64,000 nucleotides of DNA from Bacillota bacterium (GTDB lineage: Bacteria > Bacillota > Clostridia > Lachnospirales > Lachnospiraceae). Below, in pieces: positions 1-12,300 of the stretch. The notes under the pieces were generated by a model. The model saw only the letters and a list, made by a program, of their open reading frames with translations, did not search any database and was not told where the DNA came from. The translations under genes and the position numbers were made by a program. The stretch spans positions 69,792 to 133,791 of the forward strand of contig JAEWMB010000013.1 in assembly GCA_023457255.1 (NCBI GenBank), read 5' to 3'. Positions within the stretch are counted from its first letter, which is position 1; each line of letters opens with the position of its first letter.

Positions 1-168
1 GTAAAAATCTTCCACTGACTCAACATTACCCGGAAACTTACAACCGATTCCAACTACAGCTATAGGCTCACTTTTCAACTCCTTCTCCTGCTGTAATTTT
101 TCCTCAAGACGAACTATCACGTCATATGCCTTTTTTAAGCGTATGCTATCTTCCTCGTGTTGGAACAT
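1..168 (-). CDS. Polyketide synthase, N-terminal fragment (runs off left edge)
   Basis: Only the first 56 codons lie in the window. They encode a charged amphipathic helix of about 30 residues followed by the first strand of a ketosynthase (PIAVVGIGCKFPG). The helix resembles the N-terminal docking coiled coil of cis-AT type PKS modules. The ATG at 166-168 is preceded by GGGAAG on the minus strand. The gene lies about 60 bp downstream of the 2022-aa PKS in the same operon, so it is probably the next elongation module. Nothing can be said about its later domains. Confidence 0.85.
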   Translation of the reverse strand, partial: MFQHEEDSIRLKKAYDVIVRLEEKLQQEKELKSEPIAVVGIGCKFPGNVESVEDFY

Positions 169-230
169 ATTTATCTTCCCTTCTAAACCTTATCAGCCTT
201 AATTTAATAAACTGTGGACAAATCAAGTAC

Positions 231-3200
231 TCATAAAATGTTCAAGTATGTATGAATCTTATCATCCAAGGCTTTTCTTAATTGAGTTCCTTTGTCATCA
301 TCCGTCACATCTGTCACAGAATCTATATTTTTCATTTCGGTAGTACATTGTTCTTCCATGTGATTGCTCTTATATTGATGGTCAGTAATATGCAAGATAT
401 CATTACAGATATATTGATGCAGACTCTTTATATCCGTATAACTAAATAGTAAGGATACCGAGAAATTATGATGAAAACTCTCCCCAAGTAAATTTCTGAA
501 TTCAACTGACATCAAAGAATCAATTCCTATATCATGGAAAGAAAGTGTATCAAGTACATCTTCTGAAAGCTGCTTTTGCAAAACCTTCTGAAGTATTTGA
601 ACTAATATATTATATACATCATCTACATCCCAGACTTCTTTTTCGCTATCTTTCTCTTTGGGCGATTTGTCATTGGATGATTTGTTAACCTCTTTTTCTA
701 GGCAGATATTCTCCAGCATATCCGGAATATTTCCGCCGCCATACTGCTTAAGCCATCTTTTCCAATTAATAGGCATAATAGACACATTACCATTTTGATT
801 CATCAGAGCATCGATTATTTCTAATCCTTCTTTATTTTTCACTGTTTCAAAACCGTTTTGTGTCCATATTTTTTGAGCAGAATTCTTTAAATTCTTTAGC
901 ATTCCGGTCTCTTCCCAAGGTCCCCAGTTAAGACATAAACAGGGAAGTCCTAGCTGTTTTCGGTATTGTTCCAGCCCTATGAGAAAACTATTGCTAATAC
1001 CATAGCTTAATACTCCGATGGAGCCGATTACTGCTGTCACTGACGACAGCATAACAAAGAATTTGATATCCATATGTTTGGTTAACCTATGTAAGTTCCA
1101 AGCTGCATATGCCTTTGAATTCAACACATTATTCATATTATCCCATGTCTCATTCGCTATTAAATTATCACTGGATATTCCTGAAGAATGAATTACTCCG
1201 CAGATGGGTGGCATCGTACTTTGGACTTCTTCAAATACCTTTTCAAGTTCCAAATATTTTCCTGCATCTGCACAGAAATAATGAATTCTGCTCGCCTTTT
1301 CTCCAATAGACAGAAATTTTTCCAAGATACTTTTTGATTGCTTACTTCTCCCTATCACAGCAATATAATATTCACCTTTTTCTATTAGGTTTTTTATTAT
1401 TTCAAAACCTATTCCACCAGCTCCTCCTGTGATAACTATAGTACCTTTTGCTTTTGCTTCCCCTTTCCATTTCCCGTTCATCTGAATCAATATTTTACTG
1501 ATATGCTTACCCTTCTGCATCAAACGAAAAGCATCCTTCACCTTATCTCTTGAATATACTAGGTAAGGAAGTGCTTTTATCTTCTCACTCTGAAACATCT
1601 GGTATAGTTCAGAAAACATTTGCCTGATATCATTAGGATTGTTATAAATCATGTGAAATAAAGAAAAGTCAATATACTTAACATCCGACCTTATACCAGC
1701 TGCTTGCATTTCATCCAGCCTTAATCGTTCTCCTAATTCTACAAAGAAACCATCTTTGCTTAAAACTTCAAAGTTTTTCATAACATAATCTCCGGTAAAG
1801 GAATTAATCACAGCATCTACGCCGTTATTGTCTGTTATGTTAAGAATCTTCTCTGCATAATCCAAGGTTCTTGAATCAAATATATACTTTATTCCCATCT
1901 GTTTTAATATATACTGCTTTGGTTTACTTGCTGTTGCAAATACTTCCAATTTCATCTGCTTAGCTAATTGGATAAAAGCCATTCCCAAGCCCCCGCTGGC
2001 AGCATGTACAAGAATTTTACTACCTTCTTTCAGCCTCATTTTTTGTAAAATTGCGTAAGCTGTTAAATACGCCGAGGGAATCGTTGCTGCCTCCAGCAAG
2101 TTCATATGATCAGGCTTTTTCATAACAAAACGCTGGTTCGTTACAACATAGTCTCCAATACATCCTGGAGCAAATGCAGTCACGTAATCACCTACATGAA
2201 TGTCGTTCACTTTGTTACCCACTCTGGTAACTACTCCAGAACAATCCAGACCAAAATATTTTGTTGGGCTTTCCATCAAATCTAATGCATGTATGACATC
2301 ATGAAAATTCATTCCTGCAAAAGCAATATTAATCTCCACATCCCAGTCGCCAATTTCTACTCTACTTACTTCTTCATACACTAAACTTTCTATGATCCCT
2401 TTGTCTTTCTGACATAAAGACTCGTTTCGTATACTTACTTCTTTTTCTTCTGGCTCTCTATGGTACTTTACCAACTTCGGAATATATCGTTTTCCATCTC
2501 TCAAGGCAACAAATACTGAGTCATCAGTACTAGAGATTTCTTGCATTACCATGGATAAACCAGGATTGGAGAGATCTGTCACATCGATTATTTTATATAT
2601 CAGATTAGGATATTCCAGTCGGGCAATCTTTTGAAATCCTCGCAGCACTGATGCGAACGGATTCACCCAGTAATCAAAAGTGGTTACCTGGGCACAGGCT
2701 GTAGTCACTACCACAAACGCATTTTCTATAAATCCATTAAGGTATATTTCTTTTTGCAATAATAGCATAGGATGTATTACCTGTTTGATATTCTCCTGTA
2801 TCACATCACATAACGGAGAAAATACTATGTCAAGATTCCATAGATAGAAGCTCTTTGTAATAAGTGCTTTATCATTTTCTAGAGCTTTTTTTATCTGATC
2901 AATATCTTTTTCAGGATTCATAACAAATTGATGATTTCCCGTTTGATAGAAAGAAGTGCCCTGCTTGATTCTAATTAATTGAGCGCCTTGCTTCTCTAAA
3001 TTTGTGCAAAACTCTTTACAAAAGGATTGTTCTCCTTCCCAGACTAAGATTAATTTATTATCATAATCATTCTTATAGTTACTATCTTTTTCTTCCCATT
3101 CGATATGGAATAAAGAATTCATCTTGCTACTATTTAATAAGGAATTTTTTTTCACCTGTTTTGTTCTATATTCAAATATCGCTGCAACTTTTTGGTAGTC

Positions 3201-6200
3201 TTTATTATAAATAAAAATATTACCTGCAATACCCAACTCAGATGCTCCTGTTTTCTCAGCAATTACATATAATTCTTCTTCAATATCCTGAAACAACACC
3301 ACCTTATGAGTTGATACCGTAATAAATATATCCTCCGCACTTAGTTCAGGTAGTATAAAACTAAGAAATACCTGACTACAAGCATCCATGAGTGCTGGAT
3401 GTGCGATTGTCCTATTCATTTCATTTTTCAATTCCTTCGGTATAACAACTTTAGCCCATGCCTTTTGTTCTGACACCGTCAAATCACAAATTCCCTGATG
3501 TAGATGACCGAACAAATAGCCATACTCATTCAGGCGTAGATAGTACTCCTTTGTCCATAGGTTCTCTCCATATCCTTTCTCATACGCTAGAACCTTGTCT
3601 TCTATAGTCTCATCCACTGTCTTTGCTAATTCTGCTGTTACATAAACAGTCCAATCATCCGATTGTTGCTGAGCGGCAATGGTAAGAGAATATGTACTTT
3701 CATCTATTTTCCCGGCATATACATGAACATCCAATTCCTGTTCCTTTGATAAAGTCATGGCATTTTGATAACTAATATTGCAAATTGAATACTTATACTT
3801 ACCAAATAATATCGCTCCGACTTGATTCATCATCTCTAGATAGGCTGTAGCCGGCAGTACTATTTTTCCAAGAAATCCATGGTCAAGCAAAAATGGATAC
3901 TGCCCTGGACATATTTGAAACAGATAACAGCTTTTATTATCTCCATAAATCGGAATGTGGGTCTGATAAAACATTAACTCTGTATATCGTTTTAAAGAGT
4001 TTTCCAATACAGTTGGCCTTTCAATCCAATAGCTTTTGTGAATGAATGGAGTTACAGGTACCTCCGTCGGATAATAAGCCCTCTCGTGATACATAATATC
4101 CCAGTGAATCGTGTTTCCCCGTTCATAATGCCTAAGGACAGCTTCAAAAAACTTTTTTCTGCTATGAATGGAGTTATCTTCCTTTAATGTTTCAGCATCA
4201 TTTCCAAAGCGATATATAATACATTGCTCCATATTCTGTTTATCAACAACTGTCTCCATTACTTTAAGTATGTTTTCCGTATTACCGTAATATATCAAAC
4301 GATAGCTCTGATTCTGTAAAGTTAATTGCGAATAAATCTCTTCAAACTCCGAGTGATAACCATAGAGATTATAAGCATCTATTAATCGAAACGCATCCAT
4401 CATTGAATACATCCCAGCAATATATCCTGCTGTAATCCAGCCTGCCCCTTCCGCTGTTAAACTATCCGGTTCTACACCAAATCCTATCAAGGCTCTTGCA
4501 AGCGAAGCATTCATAATGAGCTGAATCTCTTCTTTTCTACCATTTGCTATCAAATCATAAACATCAGAATAACCTCTCTCGATTAGCATACCATCAAGCT
4601 CTAATTGGAATGGCCTGATGTCACTATGCATTTCAATCAAAGCTTCTGGTGATAAATCATTAGCCTCCGTAAAGTAGTAACAAATCTTTTGATGTTCTTC
4701 TGGGCTATCCTCCTGGCATGCAAAACTCTCAAGTTGATTTAATAACATCTCTACGTCATCATACATAAAACCTTTTCTTACTTTTAGGTCAGAACGTAAT
4801 ATATTAAATGTATAAGCAACCTTCTCTAAATTGAATATCTTATTCATCCTAATATAACGAGCAACGTCCTTACACAATTGACTCAATGCTTCCTTGTTTT
4901 GACCTGAAAGCTTTAAGACATTACAACACTTCGTATTGAAAGAAACAGGCTTCTCTTCCGGTCCTTCTCCTAATATAATGTGAGCATTTGTCCCACCAAA
5001 TCCGAAAGCACTTACACCGGCATTCCTATGAAGTGCTTCCCACTGATTTACACTGGTTGGTACAGTGATACAAGAGTTTTTCCAATCAAATTCAGGATTG
5101 GGTACTTTAAAATGTAGATTAGGCACAATCATCTTATGTTGTAACATTAATATCGTCTTGATGACAGCTGCCATTCCTGCAGCTGCTTCTAGATGACCTA
5201 AGTTGGATTTCACTGACCCTACATAAAGCGGTTTATTTCTGCCTGCACCGTATACTTTATTGATTGCCTGAATTTCAATTGGATCCCCTAACGGAGTCCC
5301 TGTTCCATGTGCCTCTACATAATCAATTTCTGAAGCATCTAATTTTGCTTTATTTAAAGCCGAACTGATTACTTCCTGTTGTGATATACCATTGGGAGCA
5401 GTCAGGCTACTGCTCACTCCATCATTATTAATGGCTGTTCCTTTGATAAGAGCAAGTATCCTGTTTTTATCCCTAATGGCATCGTCTAGCCTCTTAAGAA
5501 TAATGACACCGCAGCCTTCCGATCTTACATAACCGTCTGCCCGAGCATCAAACACTTTGCATCTAGAGGCAGGAGATAATGCATTAACCTTGCAAAACTG
5601 AATTGTATGCTCCGGTGTTAACATCATGTTCACTCCGCCTGCGATTGCAAGATTACAATCTCCAAGTCTAAGACCTTGACATGCCTCGTGGATACAAACC
5701 AAAGAAGAAGAGCAAGCAGTATCAATAGAGATACTTGGGCCTTTTAGACCCAACATATAGGATAATCTTCCGCTTGCCATGCTAAAAGCTGAACCGGTAA
5801 AGGAATATATATCCGTAGCCTCCGGTTTACCAGAATAGATACTATGCATTGCATAATCATGCGTACTGATTCCCAGATATACCCCTGTTTTTGTACCTTT
5901 TAAATTATGAATAGGAATACCGCTTTTCTCCAGACAACGCCATACCAATTCCAAAAAAAGTCGTTGCTGTGGATCCAGATATCTTGCCTCTCTCTCAGTC
6001 ATCTGAAATAAATCGATATCAAATGCATCAGGATTATCAATAAATCCTCCCTCTTTCACATACATCTTTCCTGGTTTTGTACGATTTTCATCATAATATT
6101 CCAAAAGGTTCCATCTGCTTTCTGGAATTTCAGAGATACAGTCCTTGCCCTTCATTAATGAATTCCAAAAATCATCCGTACCATTAATTCCTCCAGGAAA

Positions 6201-6299
6201 TATACAATCCATACCTATAATTGCTATGGGTGCTTCCTTTTCATTTTTTAATCGTTTTATCTCTAATAATGCCTGTTTCATCAATGAGTCTTTATCCAT
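231..6299 (-). CDS. PKS module: KS - inactive AT remnant - DH - ER - KR - ACP
   Basis: A fully reducing polyketide extension module. Domains by residue: docking helix 1-22; KS 24-445 with active Cys196 (DTACSSSL), His331 (EAHGTGT) and His369; an AT remnant about 535-760; DH about 800-1050 with His807 and Asp972; ER about 1300-1610 with the nucleotide motif near 1433; KR about 1618-1840 with GGAGGIGF and Ser/Tyr1766/Asn1770; ACP with Ser1928 in GIDSLMSV; and a short C-terminal helix that may be a docking element. The ER between DH and KR and the N-terminal helix are typical of cis-AT modules. The AT is shortened, and its GHSxGE nucleophile motif reads AEGAGW (Gly618 in place of Ser), so it cannot load malonate itself. 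The AT of the protein encoded upstream at 15691-18972 is the likely supplier. The next PKS starts 62 bp downstream. Confidence 0.93.
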   Translation of the reverse strand: MDKDSLMKQALLEIKRLKNEKEAPIAIIGMDCIFPGGINGTDDFWNSLMKGKDCISEIPESRWNLLEYYDENRTKPGKMYVKEGGFIDNPDAFDIDLFQMTEREARYLDPQQRLFLELVWRCLEKSGIPIHNLKGTKTGVYLGISTHDYAMHSIYSGKPEATDIYSFTGSAFSMASGRLSYMLGLKGPSISIDTACSSSLVCIHEACQGLRLGDCNLAIAGGVNMMLTPEHTIQFCKVNALSPASRCKVFDARADGYVRSEGCGVIILKRLDDAIRDKNRILALIKGTAINNDGVSSSLTAPNGISQQEVISSALNKAKLDASEIDYVEAHGTGTPLGDPIEIQAINKVYGAGRNKPLYVGSVKSNLGHLEAAAGMAAVIKTILMLQHKMIVPNLHFKVPNPEFDWKNSCITVPTSVNQWEALHRNAGVSAFGFGGTNAHIILGEGPEEKPVSFNTKCCNVLKLSGQNKEALSQLCKDVARYIRMNKIFNLEKVAYTFNILRSDLKVRKGFMYDDVEMLLNQLESFACQEDSPEEHQKICYYFTEANDLSPEALIEMHSDIRPFQLELDGMLIERGYSDVYDLIANGRKEEIQLIMNASLARALIGFGVEPDSLTAEGAGWITAGYIAGMYSMMDAFRLIDAYNLYGYHSEFEEIYSQLTLQNQSYRLIYYGNTENILKVMETVVDKQNMEQCIIYRFGNDAETLKEDNSIHSRKKFFEAVLRHYERGNTIHWDIMYHERAYYPTEVPVTPFIHKSYWIERPTVLENSLKRYTELMFYQTHIPIYGDNKSCYLFQICPGQYPFLLDHGFLGKIVLPATAYLEMMNQVGAILFGKYKYSICNISYQNAMTLSKEQELDVHVYAGKIDESTYSLTIAAQQQSDDWTVYVTAELAKTVDETIEDKVLAYEKGYGENLWTKEYYLRLNEYGYLFGHLHQGICDLTVSEQKAWAKVVIPKELKNEMNRTIAHPALMDACSQVFLSFILPELSAEDIFITVSTHKVVLFQDIEEELYVIAEKTGASELGIAGNIFIYNKDYQKVAAIFEYRTKQVKKNSLLNSSKMNSLFHIEWEEKDSNYKNDYDNKLILVWEGEQSFCKEFCTNLEKQGAQLIRIKQGTSFYQTGNHQFVMNPEKDIDQIKKALENDKALITKSFYLWNLDIVFSPLCDVIQENIKQVIHPMLLLQKEIYLNGFIENAFVVVTTACAQVTTFDYWVNPFASVLRGFQKIARLEYPNLIYKIIDVTDLSNPGLSMVMQEISSTDDSVFVALRDGKRYIPKLVKYHREPEEKEVSIRNESLCQKDKGIIESLVYEEVSRVEIGDWDVEINIAFAGMNFHDVIHALDLMESPTKYFGLDCSGVVTRVGNKVNDIHVGDYVTAFAPGCIGDYVVTNQRFVMKKPDHMNLLEAATIPSAYLTAYAILQKMRLKEGSKILVHAASGGLGMAFIQLAKQMKLEVFATASKPKQYILKQMGIKYIFDSRTLDYAEKILNITDNNGVDAVINSFTGDYVMKNFEVLSKDGFFVELGERLRLDEMQAAGIRSDVKYIDFSLFHMIYNNPNDIRQMFSELYQMFQSEKIKALPYLVYSRDKVKDAFRLMQKGKHISKILIQMNGKWKGEAKAKGTIVITGGAGGIGFEIIKNLIEKGEYYIAVIGRSKQSKSILEKFLSIGEKASRIHYFCADAGKYLELEKVFEEVQSTMPPICGVIHSSGISSDNLIANETWDNMNNVLNSKAYAAWNLHRLTKHMDIKFFVMLSSVTAVIGSIGVLSYGISNSFLIGLEQYRKQLGLPCLCLNWGPWEETGMLKNLKNSAQKIWTQNGFETVKNKEGLEIIDALMNQNGNVSIMPINWKRWLKQYGGGNIPDMLENICLEKEVNKSSNDKSPKEKDSEKEVWDVDDVYNILVQILQKVLQKQLSEDVLDTLSFHDIGIDSLMSVEFRNLLGESFHHNFSVSLLFSYTDIKSLHQYICNDILHITDHQYKSNHMEEQCTTEMKNIDSVTDVTDDDKGTQLRKALDDKIHTYLNIL

Positions 6300-6309
6300 C
6301 TTATTACTC

Positions 6310-9300
6310 CTACAATGTTATATTCAATTCTCTCATTAACATTTCCGCGGTCTCATCTTCTGTCATTAAGTCAATTCTATCTTTTAAATCATATATGGTA
6401 TCATATCTCAAATCCCTATACATATCCGTTATATTCTCTTGAGTAGCAGATGCTTCATCCATCTTAACAACAGATTCATCTATACCCTTCCTGCTATCAT
6501 TGCATTCTGACTTCTCTTCGTTCATTCTCTGCGACAGATATTCCACTAGTGTATTGATATTTGGGTAGTCATAAATTATCGTACTTGATAATTTCAGACT
6601 CGTACGTTCTTCTAACCTGTCTCTGAATTGAATAGCAAGCAGGGAATCGATTCCCATATCCTTAAATCCAGAAGTTAAAGATATTGTTTCTGATTCTTCC
6701 ATCATCATAATATCTTTTAAATCTTTACATAACATTTCATATAGTTTATTCTTTTTCTCCTTCGCAGTGACATCTGCCCAATTCTGACTGTTATCTATTT
6801 TTGAGACTTTTTGGGTGGTATTCTCCACTGTTTTTCTTACAGAAGCATTTGATTTATTGGTTAATTTCAATACTTTCTTATAAGTTCCTGGATTTTTAGC
6901 CAAGAATACATGTTGTACGGACCAGCTCTTACTATGTACTATAGGGCAGTCAAATGCCTGAACATTACGGTATCCGGTATTCTTAAGTAAATCAATCCAT
7001 TGTTCCTTTTTCAGTAAAGGGGAATTTTTGATACGAAGCTTCTCGTCCTCATAATCCCACCAGCCAGTGAACAACCCAAACGCTACCGTTAATGCTTCAT
7101 GGCTGCTTGTCAGCTCGTTTATGCATAAATACCCGTTCGGTGCAAGAGCCTGTCCTAAATTAGTCAATACTTTCGATATGCTGCTGCATATATGAATGGC
7201 ATTAGTACCCAGAATAATATCAAAGCTACCCTGTTCTATAGACTGTTCCTCTATAGGTTTTGTAAAATCAAATAATCTGTATTGAACAAAATCATACTCT
7301 TCCTGAAACTTATTCCTAGCAATTTGCAGGAAATGCATTGAAACATCTGTAAATACATATTCTATTTGCTTTTCATAAGGCTTTAATGCATTTAACACAA
7401 TCTCGCTGGTACTTCCTGTTCCTGCGCCAAATTCAAGAATGCGAATCTTCTTTTTATCAATAGTGGTCATTGAATGAACAATACTACGAATCAAAACAGC
7501 CATTTTATTGTTATAATACGTAGATACCGGATTATAACGATAAATCCCTTCTACAATATCATTGGAACCTTTTTCAAAAAAAGCATCACTAAACTTTATT
7601 GCTCCTTCTAGAATTTCTTTTCCTCTGTTTCTAACGATATCAACGAATTCATACCATGCCCGTATACCATGATTTAAACCATTTCGGAAAGAAATATCAT
7701 CAAAGGATGAAACGTCTGCGGCAGGATTGTGCTGTATCTCTTTCAAAGCTTTAATATATTTGGGGAATTTCTTCACAACCTGTGTTTCATCGAGTTCTAA
7801 AACTTCTTTTTGAATAAAGAAAGCTATTAACTTAGCATAGTCAATCATTTGGGGAAATTCATTATAATACCTCTTTATTTCACTATAATCATAATGATTC
7901 ATGAACTGTAAATCAGCCTCATGTATACTCTGGTCAACTAGTTCTGTGTCAAATGCTTCTCTCCTTAATTCCACATATCGATTAATGCATACTTTTCTCT
8001 CGTATTGGTCATTTATTTTAATTGCAATGATTTCTTGATCCTCTGATGCAAGAATTCGATCAAATATACGGATCCCTTCTTCATTTGAGAAAGAAAAGAG
8101 ACCAATTGACTTCAGGCGTTTTGCATAATCACCTTTCGATACGATTCCTGATTCTCCCCAGAAACCCCAGTTAATATTCTTAAGAATCATGTCACGCTGC
8201 TTGCATTCCTTCATCAAATAGGCGTCCAGATATCTACAGGCTGCCACATAATTTGCCTGAGCAGGTGAACCCCGGAATACACATTCTGAAGAAAAGTTAA
8301 TGACAAATTTGCAATACTCCATGTTAAGCTTATGTAATAAGTTTTTCATCGCAAGTACTTTGGTATCAAAAACCTGAACAAAGTCTTCTTCACTCATATT
8401 AGACAGTAAAGAATCCTTTAAGATAATTGCACAATGAATCACTCCGGTAATGTTAATGTCGTCTGGTAATTGAGACATTCCTTCACTAAGACTTTCTATA
8501 TCCGTTGCATCGGCTTGAATATAGATGATTTTACCGCCCATATTTCTAATTGATTCCAGCTGTCTCATACATGCTTCTTCTGTACTTCTTCCCATCCAAA
8601 CAAGGTTGCACTTTTTATTTGAGACTAAGTACTTAGATAGCTCATAACCGATTCCACCGGCACCTCCAAGTATTAAGCATGTATCATCTGCTGTAATCAA
8701 CCCAGATGCCTCTTCCATACCCATTTGCACCATAGGAACAAGAACACGTCTTAAAGTCTGAAAGTTAGCTATCCGGTATTCCGAAAAACCAACTGTATCT
8801 TCACTATTTAAGCATATACTTATACAGTCTATTAAGTACTTTTTATAATCACGATCCTCTGTACATACATCCAAATCTCTATTATTAATCTCAATCACCT
8901 TCACTGTGATATTGGAATCTTCAGAATTCATAACCTTAACCATCCCAGTAATTGCCTGATAGAATGGTTCCATTACGTGCAAATCGTCATAATTCACAGT
9001 AAAAAGGATAAATTCTGTCTCTTGATCGTGATATAATTTCGCAAAATTCCTAATTTTATTGAAACAAAGTAGCAGATTTTCTCTTAGAGACTGATATGAC
9101 TCCTTGTTTTCATCCAATAGCTTATTGAAATCAAACTCTTCCATCTGAATCTCTGAATCCTCTTCTACTTCGCTGATCAAGGCTCTAAGCTTAGGATTAT
9201 CATCCATCCAGAATACTGTTCTAGCATCGTTATGAATCCGGCAAGCCGCATAATTCTTCTCTTCTAATAACCACTGCGACTGATACATATAATTCTTAAG

Positions 9301-12300
9301 TGCCTGCTCAGCACCGTCCAAGATATGATTTTCTACCTCTTTTAATCTCAGACCATGAACCTTGCATACAATTTTTCCTGACAGATTAAGTACCGTAACA
9401 TCTATCTGAAAATATTCTTGCTGCACTTTCAGAGGTTTTCTAAATTCCGTATAAGTATAGAATTCTTCCGGGACCTCCGAATAAAGAATCAGTTCCTCTA
9501 TACTGAAAGGAATATAAGTTGCCTTACGATTTATCAGTTGGCAGTGTTGTTCCATTGCATATAGATATGTTTGTAAGCAAGCATCCAATACAGATGCCGG
9601 AAAGACAGAGTCTTCTTTTTCTTCATACAAAAAGGATAACTTAGCTGTAACTGACTTTTCCCCTAACCATATTTCCTTTATACACTGAAACTGTTTCCCC
9701 CATTGAAATCCTTGTTCTGCTCCGTACTTGTAGAAAGCAGTGTTATCAATATGGGTATGGCATTCTAATATAAGATGATTTACATCCCTATATTTTTGAT
9801 AGGTCTCGTTACGTTCAAGCATACCTTTCGTATAAAGGTACCATTGTCTCTCCTCATCCTTTTTTGATTTGTCTACATAAACACTAATACTGCTTTTTTC
9901 AGAATCTATTACAACTTGTGCTGGATAAGAAGAACTATTATTCTCCAATATCAAAGCTTTCCGAAATGTAATATCGCTTAATTTCAGCACAGAATAATGT
10001 AATTCTCTCATTATGACAGTCAGCATAAGCGATAAAGGAAAAGCCCCCGGTACTATAAGTGTATTGTTAACTTGATGATCGTATAAAAATGGAAATTCTT
10101 TCAGACCTATATCTAATTGAAAGCATTTCTCAGCTATAATCGGAGAATTTAATTTCTCATAAAAAGCTCTCTTCTTACCACAATTCTTGATCGAAGATAA
10201 TGGTAAGTATTTTTTCTCAAATACATAGCCGGGTAACGGAAGCTTCGTTATATGATATTTTTCATAAAAGGCACTCCATGGAACATCAACACCCAGTAGC
10301 CAGAAGTGCATCAATTTACTATGCTTACCGCTAACGAACAAATACTTATAATATTCTACTTCCTGTTCATCCAGTTGATATTTCATGAGATTACCGTTAC
10401 TTAAATCAGACATTTGAGCCATGTTGCATTCCGCCCGGTTTTCTACCAGATTCTCTAATACCATGAATAGTTCCTGTAAATCACTCACGGTAAATGCTAC
10501 TCTGTGTTCAAAGGGATTTCTACCCACCTGCAGTGTATATGACAATCGAGTCAGGTATTCTTTTTCATCTTTGATGATATTATATTTATCCTCTGACTTA
10601 AGGTAGGTATACAATTGCTGCACCATGTCAAAAAGCTGCTGCTTTGCTTTTGATGATAAAAGAATTATATAAGAATCTGCCGGAAGGAATTCATTGTTCT
10701 TTTGCGGATAGGATTCAATAATTGCATGAAAATTACTGCCACCGGCCCCGAATGAGCTTATTCCTGCATATAGATTCTCATCCTCTTCCCCCCAATTCTT
10801 TATCTCCTTCTGAATGATTATACTGTTGTCTTTTAATTCCAGCATAGAATTTAGCGGATATGCATTTATCGATGGTACTAACGTACGATATTTCATCTGA
10901 AGCAAAACCTTTATCATTCCAGCAATCGTAGCCGTTGATTCCAGGTGTCCTATATTGGATTTCACGGTTCCTATATGGGTTGCAGATGTTTTCGTTCCTA
11001 ACGCATTCTTTATTCCACTTATTTCAATTGGATCTCCTACTTTGGTTCCTGTTCCATGCGCTTCCACATAACTTATCTTCTCAGGTTCTATTCCTGCATT
11101 TCTTAACGCATTCTGAATCAACTCTGTTTGTGCTACCGGATTAGGTACAGTAAATCCATTGGTTTTACCACCACTATTAATTGAACATCCTTTAACAATA
11201 CCATAAATATAATCACCGTCTTGTATAGCGGCAGACTTGTTCTTAATAATCAGAGCACCAATTCCTTCTCCCATTATGGTTCCCTGAGCATTTTCACTAA
11301 AAGGATAACACCTATCCTGTTTTGTCAATAATCCCATGTGTGAATACTGGATATAGCGGCTTGGATGGAGAATAAGATTAACACCACCTACAACGGCTAT
11401 ATTGCAATCTCTATTTGCGATACTTCTACAAGCGAGATAGAATGCAGTACCAGAGGAGGAACACGCTGTATCCACCACCATACTAGGACCTTTCCAATCA
11501 AAAAAATACGAAATCCGGTTTGCTATCTGATAAAAATCGCCCCATCTATATGGACTATATCCTAACTCTGCTGCGGAATTTAAATAATGGCTGAAATCAT
11601 TAGAGATAGCACCAACAAAAACACCTGTGTTTTTATCAAAAACATCTGCTCTGTACCCCGCATTTTCAATAGCATTCCAGACAATTTGCAGGAATAATCT
11701 CTGCTGTGGATCCATCGCCATCGCTTCTTTTGCTGAAATTCCAAAAAAGCGATAATCAAAGGATTCAATATCATTAAGAAACCCTCCATAATTACAATAG
11801 GTTTTTCCTGGCTCTACATAATTAGAATCATAATAAAACTTACTATCCCAGCGATTTTCTGGGATTTCGGTAATGGAACATTTACCTTGTGTTAGATTAT
11901 TCCAGAACTCTGATACATTATCCGCCCCAGGTAAATATGCACTAAATCCGATGACCGCAATATCATCTGATGTCTCTGGGGATTGATTCGCATTTCCAGT
12001 TGATACAATTCGCTTTGACTGTATCGTCTGATTCATTTCCTTTTCTGTTGCATATTCTTGTTCCAGAAAATCAGCAACGCGACCCAGGGTAGGAAATTCA
12101 TATAAGAAAGTTAATGATAATTTTGGGTACTTCTTTACTAATTCAGAGCTTATTTCAACTTTCTTCATAGATTCCCATGGAAAATTCTCTATTGGCTGGG
12201 TAAATGATATGGTGCTCTTTGTAATATTGGTACATTTACTGACAGAACTGCAAATAGACTTTTCAATATCTTTTCTTGTCAATATTACTTTATTATGATC

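Noticed and set aside
1109..1309. Short plus-strand reading frames inside the PKS genes (for example 1109-1309, 3002-3214, 10421-10606)
   Set aside because: They lie antisense to well-conserved PKS domains, have no ribosome sites, and encode low-complexity Leu/Ser/Phe-rich peptides typical of antisense shadows.
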